Assembly: GCF_006546835.1 (NCBI RefSeq)
Contig: NZ_VICB01000005.1
Span: 186,001 to 250,000, forward strand
DNA from: Actinomyces johnsonii
GTDB taxonomy: Bacteria; Actinomycetota; Actinomycetes; Actinomycetales; Actinomycetaceae
Length of the DNA: 64,000 nucleotides
Reading direction: 5' to 3'
Below are positions 39,557 to 48,566 of this stretch, one piece after another (position 1 is the stretch's first letter; each line of letters begins with the position of its first letter). The position numbers and the translations under genes are program-made. The notes under the pieces are model-generated. The model did no database searches. It was not told where the DNA came from and worked only from the letters and a program-made list of their open reading frames with translations.

Positions 39557-39738
39557 TGTCACCAGGAACAAGGCGTCTAACTGGAGCGTTGGCTCCGGTG
39601 GAGATCGGTAGCCCTCGCCCGGAGAACCGGCGGCGGACCATCACTACGCGGGTAGCGCCGCACGAGGTGCTGCGGCCAACGCGAACACCATAGACAAAAG
39701 CAGACACACCACGACCACGAGATGACCAGGAGATGACC

Positions 39739-40131
39739 ATGGCAGAGACCGCCCTGACCAACCCCACTGACACCGAGGCCCCGGAGCACGAAGTCGTCCT
39801 CACCGAGACCGCCGCCGCAAAGGTCGCCAGCCTCCTGATCCAGGAGGGACGCGACGACCTGCGCCTGCGCGTGGCCGTCCAGCCCGGCGGCTGCTCCGGC
39901 CTGGTCTACCAGCTCTACTTCGACGAGCGGCTCCTGGACGGCGACGCCGTGCGCGCCTTCCCCACAGCGGGCGGTGAGATGGATAGCGTCGAGGTCGTCG
40001 TCGATCGCATGAGCGTGCCCTATCTGTCGGGCGCCACCATCGACTTCGCCGACACCATCGAGAAGCAGGGCTTCACCATCGACAACCCCAACGCCGCCGG
40101 AAGCTGCGCCTGCGGCGAGTCCTTCCACTGA
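39739..40131 (+). CDS. erpA: Iron-sulfur cluster insertion protein ErpA (HesB family)
   Basis: A 130-residue A-type carrier that passes Fe-S clusters to apo-proteins. The three conserved cysteines are in PGGCSGLVYQ and GSCACGESF. The start at 39739 was chosen because AGGAG then has a 6-base spacing; an ATG two codons earlier would abut the Shine-Dalgarno sequence. A lipoprotein FKBP gene follows 50 bases later. Confidence 0.94.
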   Translation: MAETALTNPTDTEAPEHEVVLTETAAAKVASLLIQEGRDDLRLRVAVQPGGCSGLVYQLYFDERLLDGDAVRAFPTAGGEMDSVEVVVDRMSVPYLSGATIDFADTIEKQGFTIDNPNAAGSCACGESFH

Positions 40132-40181
40132 ATCCTTCTCGATCCTTCCCGAGCAGACCCTCCCTCAAACAAGGAGCTCAT

Positions 40182-41216
40182 GTGCGTCGCACATCCCTCA
40201 GTCTGACCGCCCTGGCCATGGCCGCCTGCCTCGCGCTGGCCGGATGCTCGGGGTCGTCCTCGTCGTCGGCCTCCAAGGCATCCGCCTCCGAGACCCCGAT
40301 TCCGGCGGCGACGACGCCCGTGGACTGCTCGACCTTGACGATCGACTCCGACTCCGAGTCGCTGCCGACCATCGGCGGCGACGCCGGCGCACAGCCCACC
40401 GTGACCTGGAAGAAGGGCGCCCAGGCGCCCAAGAACCTTACCGTCAAGACACTGACGCAAGGCACGGGAGCCGAGATCGACGCCGCCGGCGCGGTCAAGG
40501 CCCACTACACGGGCTGGCAGTGGGACGGCGCAGAGCCCTTCGACACCTCCTTCAAGACCGGCGCCCCGGTCGCCTTCCCCCTTGAGAACGTCATTCAGGG
40601 TTGGAAGTGCGGCCTGGCCGGGCATCACGTGGGCGACCGGGTGGTCATGTCGATCCCTCCTGAGCTCGCCTACGGCAACAAAGCGGCCCAGGATGCTCAG
40701 GCCGCCCAGGCAGGTGGCGCACGGAAGCGGCAGAACAACCCGGCCGGGACGCTCGTGTTCGTCGTCGAGATCGTCGACGGCGCCAGCAGCAAGATCTCCG
40801 GCTCCTCGGCCACGGCCACGATGGAGGGCGAGGAGGCCGTCAGCCAGCGCGGCATGACGATCAGCGGGGAGCTCGGTCAGCCGGCGACGATCTCCATCGG
40901 CGCCGATGCCGCCCAGCCGACCCAGTCCGAGATCATCGTGCTGGCCCGCGGCTCCGGTCCCGCCATCACGGAGTCCTCCACGATCATGATGAACGTGGCC
41001 GGAAACTTCTGGGACGGCTCCCGCCCCTCCAACACCTGGGAACAGCAGACCGCCGAGACGATCAGCATGGCCCAGGCGCAGCAGACGCTGCCGGGACTGA
41101 TCGGCATCCCGGAGGGATCCCGGATCGTGGTCCTCCTACCTCCGACTCAGGCAACAGGCCAGCAGCAGGGGACACCAGCGTCGGCCTACGTCATGGACGT
41201 GGAGAAAGTCCTCTAG
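40182..41216 (+). CDS. FKBP-type peptidyl-prolyl isomerase lipoprotein
   Basis: 344 residues, exported and lipid-anchored (lipobox ending LAGC near residue 22), then a Ser-rich linker. FKBP domain 1 (about 80-200) has VKAHYTGWQWDGAEPFDTSF and VIQGWKCGLAG plus IPPELAYGNKA. The C-terminal ~130 residues look like a second, degenerate FKBP fold (FWDGSRPSNTWEQ, LPGLIGIPEGSRIVVLLPP). GTG 40182 is favoured by AAGGAG at 5 bases. It probably folds exported proteins. Confidence 0.9.
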   Translation: MRRTSLSLTALAMAACLALAGCSGSSSSSASKASASETPIPAATTPVDCSTLTIDSDSESLPTIGGDAGAQPTVTWKKGAQAPKNLTVKTLTQGTGAEIDAAGAVKAHYTGWQWDGAEPFDTSFKTGAPVAFPLENVIQGWKCGLAGHHVGDRVVMSIPPELAYGNKAAQDAQAAQAGGARKRQNNPAGTLVFVVEIVDGASSKISGSSATATMEGEEAVSQRGMTISGELGQPATISIGADAAQPTQSEIIVLARGSGPAITESSTIMMNVAGNFWDGSRPSNTWEQQTAETISMAQAQQTLPGLIGIPEGSRIVVLLPPTQATGQQQGTPASAYVMDVEKVL

Positions 41217-41249
41217 CACGATCCGCGCAGGCGTCCGCCAGACAACACA

Positions 41250-41287
41250 ACTGTGGCCCGCACCCCGTGAAGGGGGCGGGCCACAGT
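41250..41287. terminator. Hairpin terminator between convergent FKBP and SOD genes
   Basis: A perfect 12-bp stem (41250-41261 with 41276-41287) enclosing 14 bases. It serves both strands by position. Confidence 0.7.
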
Positions 41288-41315
41288 CCGTACGATGCGC
41301 TGCCGAAGACGAGCG

Positions 41316-41939
41316 TCAGCGGACGATGAGTCCCTGGGTCCTGGCGACGGCATCGGCCAGGCGCTCGGCGACGTCCTGCCAGTTGGCGATGTTCCAGACG
41401 GCCTTGACGTAGTCGGCCTTGACGTTGAGGTAGTCGAGGTAGAAGGCGTGCTCCCACATGTCCACCATGAACAGCGGGATGGTGCCCACGGGCACGTTGC
41501 CCTGCTGGTCGAAGAGCTGGAAGATGACGAGCCCGCCGGAGATCGAGTCGTAGGCGAGCACGGCCCAGCCCGAGCCCTGGATGCCCAGCGCGGTGGCGGT
41601 GAACTGGGCCTGGAACTTCTCGAAGGAGCCGAAGGCGTCCTTGATGGCCTCGGCGAGCTCGCCCTCGGGCCGGCCGCCGCCGGCCGGGGAGAGGTTCTTC
41701 CAGAAGACGGAGTGGTTGGTGTGACCGCCCAGGTTGAAGGCGAGGTTCTTCTCCCACAGGTTGATCGCGCCCAGGTTGCCGGCCTCACGGGCGGCGGTCA
41801 GGGCCTCCAGAGCGGCGTTGGCGCCGGCGACGTAGGCGGCGTGGTGCTTGTCGTGGTGGAGCTCCATGATCTTGCCCGAGATGTGGGGCTCCAGGGCGGC
41901 GTAGTCGTAGGGGAGCTCGGGAAGGGTGTACACGGCCAT
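41316..41939 (-). CDS. sodA: Superoxide dismutase (Mn/Fe family)
   Basis: A 207-residue enzyme that dismutates superoxide. Metal ligands: His in [13 protein letters not shown], His in [10 protein letters not shown], and Asp/His in [21 protein letters not shown] and FDQQGN lie in the region that separates Mn and Fe types; Mn is more likely but undecided. The start at 41939 is the Met of [11 protein letters not shown], with AAAGG upstream. Confidence 0.95.
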   Translation of the reverse strand: MAVYTLPELPYDYAALEPHISGKIMELHHDKHHAAYVAGANAALEALTAAREAGNLGAINLWEKNLAFNLGGHTNHSVFWKNLSPAGGGRPEGELAEAIKDAFGSFEKFQAQFTATALGIQGSGWAVLAYDSISGGLVIFQLFDQQGNVPVGTIPLFMVDMWEHAFYLDYLNVKADYVKAVWNIANWQDVAERLADAVARTQGLIVR

Positions 41940-42119
41940 CAAGGACTGCCTTTCGGTGGGTGACATGGCTCCAGTCCCGACTTAGCAGGGCTCATAGGAC
42001 TGAAGTCCTGAACGCGGTTCATGCTAGACGCGAGGGCTGGAAGAGGGGTAGTGAGCCTCTGTGTGATTACACTGACCGCGGAAACACTGCCGTCCGCACT
42101 CGTCCACGAAGGATTCGCC

Positions 42120-42563
42120 ATGACCGACCAGGCTGCTTCCACCCGCCTCGAGCTCCTTGTCTTCTCCGACGACGCTTCCGTGCGCCGGGAGGTCATCGAC
42201 GGCGTCGGGCGCCGACCGGCCAAGGGCCTGCCGCTGGTGACCTGGACCGAGGCGGCCACCGCCGAGGGCGTGCGCATGGCCATCAAGGACCGCGAGAAGA
42301 AGGACCAGCCCCCCTTCGACGCGCTCGTCCTGGACGCCGAGGCCAAGAAGCTCGGCGGTATGGGCCTGGCCCACGAGCTGTTCATCGAGCTCAACGAGCG
42401 CCCCGCCGTTGTGCTGCTGACTGCCCGACCCCAGGACGACTGGCTGGCCGCCTGGGCCAAGGCCGAGGTCGTCGTGCCCCGCCCCCTGGACCCGCTGAGC
42501 CTCCAGGAGGGCGTCGCCAAGGCCCTTACCGCCCGCCGCGGCACCGTCACCCCGGCCGGCTGA
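42120..42563 (+). CDS. Stand-alone receiver-like protein (Rv3143 type)
   Basis: 147 residues with one response-regulator receiver-like fold. The would-be phospho-Asp is in DALVLDAEAKKLGGMG, the Thr switch in VVLLTARPQDDW. The final conserved Lys is replaced by Arg (VVVPRPLDP). No output domain. RRPAKGLPLV and GRPQD-like segments recall mycobacterial Rv3143. The ATG at 42120 follows GAAGGA; TACACT at 42068-42073 may be its -10. Confidence 0.8.
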   Translation: MTDQAASTRLELLVFSDDASVRREVIDGVGRRPAKGLPLVTWTEAATAEGVRMAIKDREKKDQPPFDALVLDAEAKKLGGMGLAHELFIELNERPAVVLLTARPQDDWLAAWAKAEVVVPRPLDPLSLQEGVAKALTARRGTVTPAG

Positions 42564-42609
42564 GCCGGACGCCGGCCACGCGGTGGTGGTTGGCTCACGC
42601 GTGGCGCCG

Positions 42610-44319
42610 TCAGTCCTCGGAGGTGAGGACCTTGCGGTGGCGGGCCGCTGCGCCGACCGGCCACGCGAGTACCGAGGGATCGCCGTCGACTTCCACGATG
42701 CGCGCCCCGGCGTCCAGGACCCAGTCGGCCAGCAGGACGGTCTCCTCGATGCTCGCCGTCTCACCGACGCGGCTGGGTTTCTCGACGACCCGGGCACTGG
42801 CGCGCAGCAGCTCGACGGCGGGACGCGGGTCGGCTCCCGGGGCGGTCGCCATGGAGCCGGCCAACACGCCCCAGCGCACCACCACCAGCTCCCAGCCGCC
42901 GACCTCGCGCCTTCTGGCCGCCATGAGATGAGGGCAGGCCAGCAGGGGCCGCACCCGCTCGGCGCGCGCCACTCCGCGCAACAGGCAGCGCAGACGACTC
43001 GTCCAGGCCCCTGCCTCTTCGTAGCGCTCGGCCTGCGACAGCGCCGCGATGCGCTCCAGCAGGGGAGTGGCTACCAGATCGACCTCGCCCGACAGACAGG
43101 CCAGCGCCTCCGCAAACTCGGCCGGGACGTCGTCGTGGCGCACCCGGCGCAGCTTGTGGTCGTCCCAGCGGCGCAGTCGCAGCACCGACTCGGCGGCGCG
43201 CAGGGCTTCCTGCCCTCGGCTGCGCGAGGCGAAGGGCCCCACGGCACAGCCGACCTCCTCGGTGGGCAGAACGGTCGTCAGCGCCAGCCGGGGCTCGGCG
43301 CCCGGACCTGAGCCCTGGGCCAGGTGGAGCCAGGGCCGGCGGCGCGGAGCCCGCGAGCGCCGGTTGACCGGAGGGTCGAGCTCGGCGATCATCCGCAACT
43401 CGCGCACCCGCGCCTCGATGAGCGTGGGCGTGGCGATATGGCGCACGCTCACCGTCGTGTCCAGCATCTGCGCCACCTTGCGGCGCTTCTCCGCGGCGGT
43501 GAAGTAGGAGCGCACCCGACGTTTGAGGTCGGCGGCGCTGCCCACGTAGAGCACCTGATCGGCCGCCGAACGGAACTGGTAGACGCCGGGGCCGCTGGGC
43601 AGGGCGTCGGCCAGGCGGCTCTTGGCGCGGCGCCTGGCCGGAACCGGGTCGGAGGCGGTGGTCAGGTCCTCCAGATGCGTGACGCCCAGCGGCGCCATGA
43701 CCTCCAGGGCCGCGTGCAGCACGTCCACGGTAGCGCGCGCGTCGTCCAGGGCCCGGTGCGTGGGGCGGGTCCGGGACCCCACGAAGGCCGCCAGCGTCCC
43801 CAGCTTGTGGTTGGGCACCTCGCTGCGCGTCCACGCCTTGCGGGCAAGAGCCAACGTGTCCAGCACGCGGGGCTCGGGCCACTCCAGGCCGAGGGCCGCC
43901 GCGGCGCCGCGCAGGTGACCGACGTCGAAGCGTGCGTTGTGGGCCACAAGGACGACGTCGTCGGCGGGCAGATCCGCCCAGGTCAGGAAGGCCTCCACGC
44001 AGGCGCGCACACCGGGAGCCCCGGCGACCATCGTGTTGGTAATGCCCGTGAGCATCGTGATCTGGGCGGGGATGGCGACGCCGGGATTGACCAGGGTGGA
44101 GAAGTCCGCCAGCACCCGCCCGCCGCGCACCTTGACGGCCCCGATCTCGGTGAGCGCACGGGCGCCCGGCGCCCTGCCGGTGGTCTCCAGGTCCACGACG
44201 ACGAAGGTCGCCCGCTCCAGGGGCGTGCCCATGTCGGCGAAGGACACCTGGGTCCCGGTACGGCCAGTGCCCACTGTGCTAGCGGCACTCACGGCGTTCG
44301 GGAAACTGGAGGTGCTCAC
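42610..44319 (-). CDS. DEDD exonuclease / GIY-YIG (UvrC-like) fusion nuclease
   Basis: A 569-residue two-nuclease fusion. The DnaQ-like exonuclease (about 35-200) has VVVDLETTG, AHNARFDVGHL and HRALDDARATVDVL. The GIY-YIG domain (about 240-320) has GPGVYQFR ... LYVGSAADLKRRVRSYF. The remaining ~240 residues resemble the UvrC middle part but lack the UvrC C-terminal nuclease. Mycobacterial Rv2191 has this layout; a role in repair is inferred. The GTG start fits the leaderless rule (TAGCCT). Confidence 0.9.
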   Translation of the reverse strand: MSTSSFPNAVSAASTVGTGRTGTQVSFADMGTPLERATFVVVDLETTGRAPGARALTEIGAVKVRGGRVLADFSTLVNPGVAIPAQITMLTGITNTMVAGAPGVRACVEAFLTWADLPADDVVLVAHNARFDVGHLRGAAAALGLEWPEPRVLDTLALARKAWTRSEVPNHKLGTLAAFVGSRTRPTHRALDDARATVDVLHAALEVMAPLGVTHLEDLTTASDPVPARRRAKSRLADALPSGPGVYQFRSAADQVLYVGSAADLKRRVRSYFTAAEKRRKVAQMLDTTVSVRHIATPTLIEARVRELRMIAELDPPVNRRSRAPRRRPWLHLAQGSGPGAEPRLALTTVLPTEEVGCAVGPFASRSRGQEALRAAESVLRLRRWDDHKLRRVRHDDVPAEFAEALACLSGEVDLVATPLLERIAALSQAERYEEAGAWTSRLRCLLRGVARAERVRPLLACPHLMAARRREVGGWELVVVRWGVLAGSMATAPGADPRPAVELLRASARVVEKPSRVGETASIEETVLLADWVLDAGARIVEVDGDPSVLAWPVGAAARHRKVLTSED

Positions 44320-44325
44320 GGTCGC

Positions 44326-44331
44326 AGGCTA
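44326..44331 (-). promoter_or_regulatory. -10 element of a leaderless promoter (DEDD/GIY-YIG gene)
   Basis: TAGCCT on the minus strand, 6 bases before the GTG start. Confidence 0.45.
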
Positions 44332-44399
44332 GAGGACGGCAGTGACACGCATCGTCTTCACCAGTCGGGAAGTCGGTGCGAGCAAGGTGGGAAGCACCC

Positions 44400-44405
44400 T
44401 AGAAT
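44400..44405 (+). promoter_or_regulatory. Candidate -10 element of the acyltransferase gene
   Basis: TAGAAT (5/6 match to consensus), 103 bases before the start codon. The -35 is weak. Confidence 0.4.
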
Positions 44406-44508
44406 CATCCCCATACCCGAGCGGCACCGCCGGCTCCGGTGCCGTCTGTCTCCGATGGTGCAGGAACGTGTGGTGGCCGCCCAGTCAGCAGATCACAGGA
44501 GGCCCCGC

Positions 44509-45390
44509 GTGGGATACGGACCCATCAAGGCAACAGTCGGCCCGGCCCTGGAGATGCTCTATCAGCCCTGGATCCGCGGCGAGGAGAACATTCCCACCGA
44601 GGGCGCGGCGATCCTGGCCTCCAACCACCTGGCGGTTATCGATTCCTTCTTCCTGCCTCTGCTGGTGGACCGTGAGGTCGCCTTCATCGGCAAGGCCGAC
44701 TACTTCACCGGCAAGGGCGTCAAGGGCTGGGCGGTGAAGAACTTCATGAAGACGGTGGGCACCATTCCTGTGGACCGCTCCGGCGGCAAGGCATCTCAGG
44801 CGGCGCTCCAGGCCGGCATCGACCGCCTGCGCTCGGGGCAGCTCTTCGGCATCTACCCCGAGGGCACGCGCAGCCCCGACGGGCGCCTCTACCGCGGCAA
44901 GACCGGCGTAGCCCGTATTGCCCTGGCCACCGGCGCCCCCGTTGTGCCCGTGGCGATGATCGGCTCCAACCTGGCCCAGCCGATCGGCAAGGCCATCCCC
45001 TCCACCCGCCATCGCGTGGGCATCGTCATCGGCGAGTCGCTGGACTTCTCCCGCTACAAGGGCCTGGAGAACGACCGCTTCGTGCTGCGCTCCATCACCG
45101 ACGAGATCATGTACGCCCTCATGGCGCTCTCCGGTCAGGAGTACGTGGACCTCTACGCCGCCGACGTCAAGAAGGCCATGGATACGGACAAGAAGACCGC
45201 TGAGGAGGTTGTGGCCGAGATGCTCGCCGCCCAGGCGCAGGCCCGGCCCTCGGTGGCGCCCGTGGCCGCGCCCGGTGGCCGCCCCGCCCCTGAGGTCTCC
45301 GTGCCCGAGCCGCCCGAGGACAAGAGCGGTAAGGACAAGAAGAAGGACAAGGCCTCCGACGACGAGGCTGAGCCCGGCGCCGAGGGCTAG
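44509..45390 (+). CDS. PlsC-type 1-acyl-glycerol-3-phosphate acyltransferase
   Basis: A 293-residue phospholipid acyltransferase (LPLAT family). The catalytic NHLAVID (H-x4-D) and the PEGTRS glycerol-phosphate motif are intact, and GTIPVDRSGG is conserved. The C-terminal ~50 residues are charged low complexity (DKSGKDKKKDK). GTG 44509 was chosen because a full AGGAGG lies 6 bases upstream; earlier in-frame starts have none. Exact acyl acceptor unknown. Confidence 0.88.
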   Translation: MGYGPIKATVGPALEMLYQPWIRGEENIPTEGAAILASNHLAVIDSFFLPLLVDREVAFIGKADYFTGKGVKGWAVKNFMKTVGTIPVDRSGGKASQAALQAGIDRLRSGQLFGIYPEGTRSPDGRLYRGKTGVARIALATGAPVVPVAMIGSNLAQPIGKAIPSTRHRVGIVIGESLDFSRYKGLENDRFVLRSITDEIMYALMALSGQEYVDLYAADVKKAMDTDKKTAEEVVAEMLAAQAQARPSVAPVAAPGGRPAPEVSVPEPPEDKSGKDKKKDKASDDEAEPGAEG

Positions 45391-45419
45391 AACGCGGAAT
45401 CGCGTTCCCGGACGGCGCC

Positions 45420-46268
45420 TCACCGGCCGTCGGGGTGTGTGGCGAGCAGGGTGCTGGCGGCGGATACGCCATCGGACATGAGCTGACCGGAGAGCTGGGC
45501 GCCGAGCCAGTCCAGGTCCGACGTCGGGAATCCCCCTGGTAAGAGCTCGCGGGGTAGGCGAGGAAGGAGACCCCACAGGTAGGTGGCTTCGCTCATAAGA
45601 TCATGAGCACGGACGAGCGGCTCCCAGGTCGTCGTCGGTGTTGCCCGCCCTCCTGATGGACTGCCTGTGTCCGTGCGCTCCAATTCGGTGCGCAGATGGG
45701 CGACGGTCCGAGTTACACGGGTGGCGGCGGTATCGAGGTCCCAGCTCGCCGCCACCATCTGCCGAGCCGTTTCCAGATCCACGCTCAATCGGCCCCGCCA
45801 GCCGTCCCGCGCCCACGCGCCGGGTGGATCCACGCCGATCAACAGACCAGGACGCGGACAACCCCATCCATGAGCGAACGCCGCGGCGCGCAGGCCGTCG
45901 CGCTCCGAGCGGCGAGACTCCGGCAGGTCGTAGACAACCGAGTGGAAGAACCCCTCCCAAACCGGTTCCACGGTGAAACGGCGCTCGATGGCGTTGAATC
46001 GTTCCAGGTAGTCGCCCGTCATCGCGTAGAGGGATGTGCGGCCCTGCCTGCGGCTGGTCAGTCGTCCCTCCTTGAGCGCTCGCGTCATGTAGGAGCGTGC
46101 TCCGGAGGCTGTGAGACCGAGCTTCTGCAGCGCCTCGATGATGAAGGGGCCGGGAAGTTCACGGGCCTCGGCCAGGCCGAACAGGAAGCCCACCGTCGTC
46201 GTGCGGGCGCGAGACGTCCCGTGGAACGGGTCTTCATCCGGCTGCTGGGGTGAGGTCATGTCAGTCAT
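45420..46268 (-). CDS. PaaX-family transcriptional regulator
   Basis: 282 residues. The winged helix is at 25-90 (LPGPFIIEALQKLGLTASGARSYMTRALKEGRL), a Cas2-like middle domain follows (WEGFFHSVVYDLPESRR) and a helical C-terminal domain (EATYLWGLLPRLP). PaaX proteins repress catabolic genes in response to acyl-CoA ligands, but no phenylacetate genes are here. GGGAGA precedes the ATG at 46268. It is divergent from the CPBP gene. Confidence 0.85.
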   Translation of the reverse strand: MTDMTSPQQPDEDPFHGTSRARTTTVGFLFGLAEARELPGPFIIEALQKLGLTASGARSYMTRALKEGRLTSRRQGRTSLYAMTGDYLERFNAIERRFTVEPVWEGFFHSVVYDLPESRRSERDGLRAAAFAHGWGCPRPGLLIGVDPPGAWARDGWRGRLSVDLETARQMVAASWDLDTAATRVTRTVAHLRTELERTDTGSPSGGRATPTTTWEPLVRAHDLMSEATYLWGLLPRLPRELLPGGFPTSDLDWLGAQLSGQLMSDGVSAASTLLATHPDGR

Positions 46269-46343
46269 TGTCTCCCGCCGGACGCTGCCGGTACCGACAG
46301 GCGGCCCCGAAGGACGTGTGCTAGACCGCGTCCATCCTCTACG

Positions 46344-46358
46344 ATTGACTTCTTCAAT
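46344..46358. promoter_or_regulatory. Inverted repeat between PaaX and CPBP genes
   Basis: ATTGA-N5-TCAAT in the 113-base divergent intergenic region. It is a candidate PaaX-family operator and overlaps a TTGACT (plus strand) that could be a -35. Confidence 0.4.
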
Positions 46359-46381
46359 GCAACGAAACGTGAAGGATATGA

Positions 46382-47092
46382 ATGATGTTGACGCCGGATC
46401 TGCAACGTCCGCCCCTGAGCAGAGCCGTGGCATGGCGAGAGGTGGGACTCGCCGTGGTGGTCCTGTGGTCGGTACTCGGCGGTGCGTGCTTCTTCCTCGG
46501 AGCCCAATCGATCTACGACCGCTGGGGAACAAGCCTCAACGCGACCCTCGTCCTCGACGTCGTGTTCCTGATTGGCTGCCTCGCCGTTATCGGCTTCGTC
46601 TTTTGGCGCCAGCGTCGGCAGGGCGAGGGCATAGTCGAGCTGGGGTGGGGGCGTCCCGTCCGGATGCCGGTGATCGTCATCGCCGTCGTCTACGGGCTGG
46701 CCTGGACCGCGATGAGCTACATGCGAGGCGGGGATCCGCTGGCCTTCCCCTGGCAACGGCCGATCATGATGGCTATCGGCCTCGTGCTGGCCTTTGCCGA
46801 GGAGATCGCGGTGCGCGGGCTCATCCTGGACCGGCTGGCGCGCTGCGGTACCTCCAGGATCATCCAGATCGTGGTGACGGCGGGAATCATGGCCGTCTAC
46901 CACGGCGTCGTCGGGCACAGCGTCTGGCCCTCCTATATGGTCTCCTCCTTCGTTCTCTTCGGAGTCCTTTCAGTCATCTACGTCTACGGAGGCCGTAGCC
47001 TCACCCCCGTCTACATCGCTCACGCCATGGCTCACTTCCTGGGAGACCCCGCCCTCATGCAGGGCGTCCTCTACGGAGTCGGCGCCGGCTGA
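46382..47092 (+). CDS. CPBP-family intramembrane metalloprotease-like protein
   Basis: 236 residues with about seven hydrophobic segments. The CPBP/Abi motifs are FAEEIAVRGLI (EE-x3-R), VYHGVVG (His) and HAMAHFLGD (H-x3-N/H region). Family members cleave membrane substrates (Rce1-like) and may give bacteriocin self-immunity. GAAGGA is 5 bases upstream. A possible target of the divergent PaaX protein. Confidence 0.85.
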   Translation: MMLTPDLQRPPLSRAVAWREVGLAVVVLWSVLGGACFFLGAQSIYDRWGTSLNATLVLDVVFLIGCLAVIGFVFWRQRRQGEGIVELGWGRPVRMPVIVIAVVYGLAWTAMSYMRGGDPLAFPWQRPIMMAIGLVLAFAEEIAVRGLILDRLARCGTSRIIQIVVTAGIMAVYHGVVGHSVWPSYMVSSFVLFGVLSVIYVYGGRSLTPVYIAHAMAHFLGDPALMQGVLYGVGAG

Positions 47093-47159
47093 TTGTTCCG
47101 GACATGCCCTCGCCTGAATCCATCCCCGTCGGTCCCTGTCAGCCGCCGCCGATGGCACG

Positions 47160-47165
47160 TAGACT
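47160..47165 (+). promoter_or_regulatory. Candidate -10 element of pfp
   Basis: TAGACT with CTGTCA 18 bases upstream, giving a ~70-base 5' leader. Confidence 0.4.
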
Positions 47166-47241
47166 GACGCCCGGTGCGGCCCGTGCCGCCCGATCCGGCC
47201 GGGGCGCTGACCCCGAGTACCCACAACCCGAAAGGTTCCCG

Positions 47242-48471
47242 ATGTCGATTCGTCGCGTCGCCCTGCTCACCGCTGGCGGTTTCGCCCCCTGTCTGTCCGC
47301 CGCCGTCGGCGACCTCATCGAGCGCTACACGCAGGTCGCTCCCGAGGTCGAGATCATCGCCTACCAGTATGGCTACCACGGTCTGCTCACCGGCAACTAC
47401 ATCGTCATCGACGACGAGGCCCGCAAGAACGCCGGCATCCTGCGCGACTTCGGCGGGTCCCCGATCGGCAACTCCCGCGTCAAGCTCACTAACGCCAAGA
47501 ACCTCGTCGAGCGCGGCCTGGTGAAGGAGGGCGTCAACCCCCTGGAGTTCGCCGCCGAGCAGCTGCGCAAGGACGGCGTCGACGTCCTGCACACCATCGG
47601 TGGCGACGACACCAACACCACCGCTGCGGACCTGGCCGCCTACCTCCACGAGAACGACTACGAGCTCACCGTCGTCGGTCTGCCCAAGACCATCGACAAC
47701 GACGTCGTCCCGATCCGCCAGTCCCTGGGCGCCTGGACCGCGGCCGACGAGGGCGCCGGCTTCGCCTTCAACGTCATCGGCGAGCACCGCTCCAACCCCC
47801 GCATGCTCATCGTCCACGAGTGCATGGGCCGCAACTGCGGCTACCTCACCGCCGAGACCGCCCGCCGCTACCACGACCTGCTCCAGACCAAGCAGTGGGC
47901 CCCCTCCCTCGGCCTGACCAAGGAGCGCTGGGACGTCCACGCCGTCTTCGTCCCCGAGATGAAGCTCGACATCGCCGCCGAGGCCAAGCGCCTTAAGGCC
48001 ATCATGGACGAGCAGGGCAACGTCAACATCTTCCTGTCCGAGGGCGCTGGCGTTCCCGAAATCATCGCGGAGATGGAGGCCGCCGGCCAGGAGGTCCAGC
48101 GCGACCCCTTCGGCCATGTCAAGCTCGACACCATCAACCCCGGCCAGTGGTTCGCCAAGCAGTTCTCCGAGCTCATCGGCGCTGAGAAGGTCATGGTCCA
48201 GAAGTCCGGCTACTACTCGCGCGCCGCCCACGCCAACGCCGAGGACCTCGCCCTCATCAAGAAGATGTGCGATCTGGCCGTCGACTGCGCCCTGCGCGGC
48301 GAGTCCGGCGTCATTGGCCAGGACGAGGAGAACAACGACGAGCTCACCGCGATCGCCTTCCCGCGCATCGCCGGCGCCAAGCCCTTCGACATCACCCAGG
48401 GCTGGTTCACCGACCTCATGGCCGAGCTGGGCCAGAAGGTCGAGCCGGCCGAGGTTGTGCCCGAGCACTGA
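47242..48471 (+). CDS. pfp: 6-phosphofructokinase, pyrophosphate-dependent type
   Basis: A 409-residue glycolytic kinase making fructose 1,6-bisphosphate. GGDDTNTTA replaces the GGDGS of ATP-dependent enzymes; the second Asp blocks ATP and marks pyrophosphate use. GLPKTIDNDV carries the catalytic TIDND, and CMGRNCGYL (MGR) binds fructose 6-phosphate. PPi-phosphofructokinase activity is known in oral Actinomyces. GAAAGG precedes the ATG. A U-tailed terminator follows directly. Confidence 0.93.
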   Translation: MSIRRVALLTAGGFAPCLSAAVGDLIERYTQVAPEVEIIAYQYGYHGLLTGNYIVIDDEARKNAGILRDFGGSPIGNSRVKLTNAKNLVERGLVKEGVNPLEFAAEQLRKDGVDVLHTIGGDDTNTTAADLAAYLHENDYELTVVGLPKTIDNDVVPIRQSLGAWTAADEGAGFAFNVIGEHRSNPRMLIVHECMGRNCGYLTAETARRYHDLLQTKQWAPSLGLTKERWDVHAVFVPEMKLDIAAEAKRLKAIMDEQGNVNIFLSEGAGVPEIIAEMEAAGQEVQRDPFGHVKLDTINPGQWFAKQFSELIGAEKVMVQKSGYYSRAAHANAEDLALIKKMCDLAVDCALRGESGVIGQDEENNDELTAIAFPRIAGAKPFDITQGWFTDLMAELGQKVEPAEVVPEH

Positions 48472-48476
48472 GGTTT

Positions 48477-48530
48477 AGAGGGGGCGTGGTCAAGTCATAT
48501 CACTTTGATTTGATCATGCCCCCTCTTTTT
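48477..48530 (+). terminator. Intrinsic terminator of pfp at the island border
   Basis: A 17-bp stem (48477-48493 with 48510-48526, two G-U pairs), a 16-base loop, then TTTTT. It is the most classical intrinsic terminator in the window. Composition turns AT-rich inside and after this hairpin. Confidence 0.85.
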
Positions 48531-48566
48531 AGTGAATAATTTTTTTCAATAGAAGGTAGAGCGAAA

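Noticed and set aside
43324-44508. Long plus-strand frame preceding the PlsC-type gene
   Set aside because: It runs antisense through the DEDD/GIY-YIG gene and is low complexity. A full AGGAGG before GTG 44509 marks the real start.
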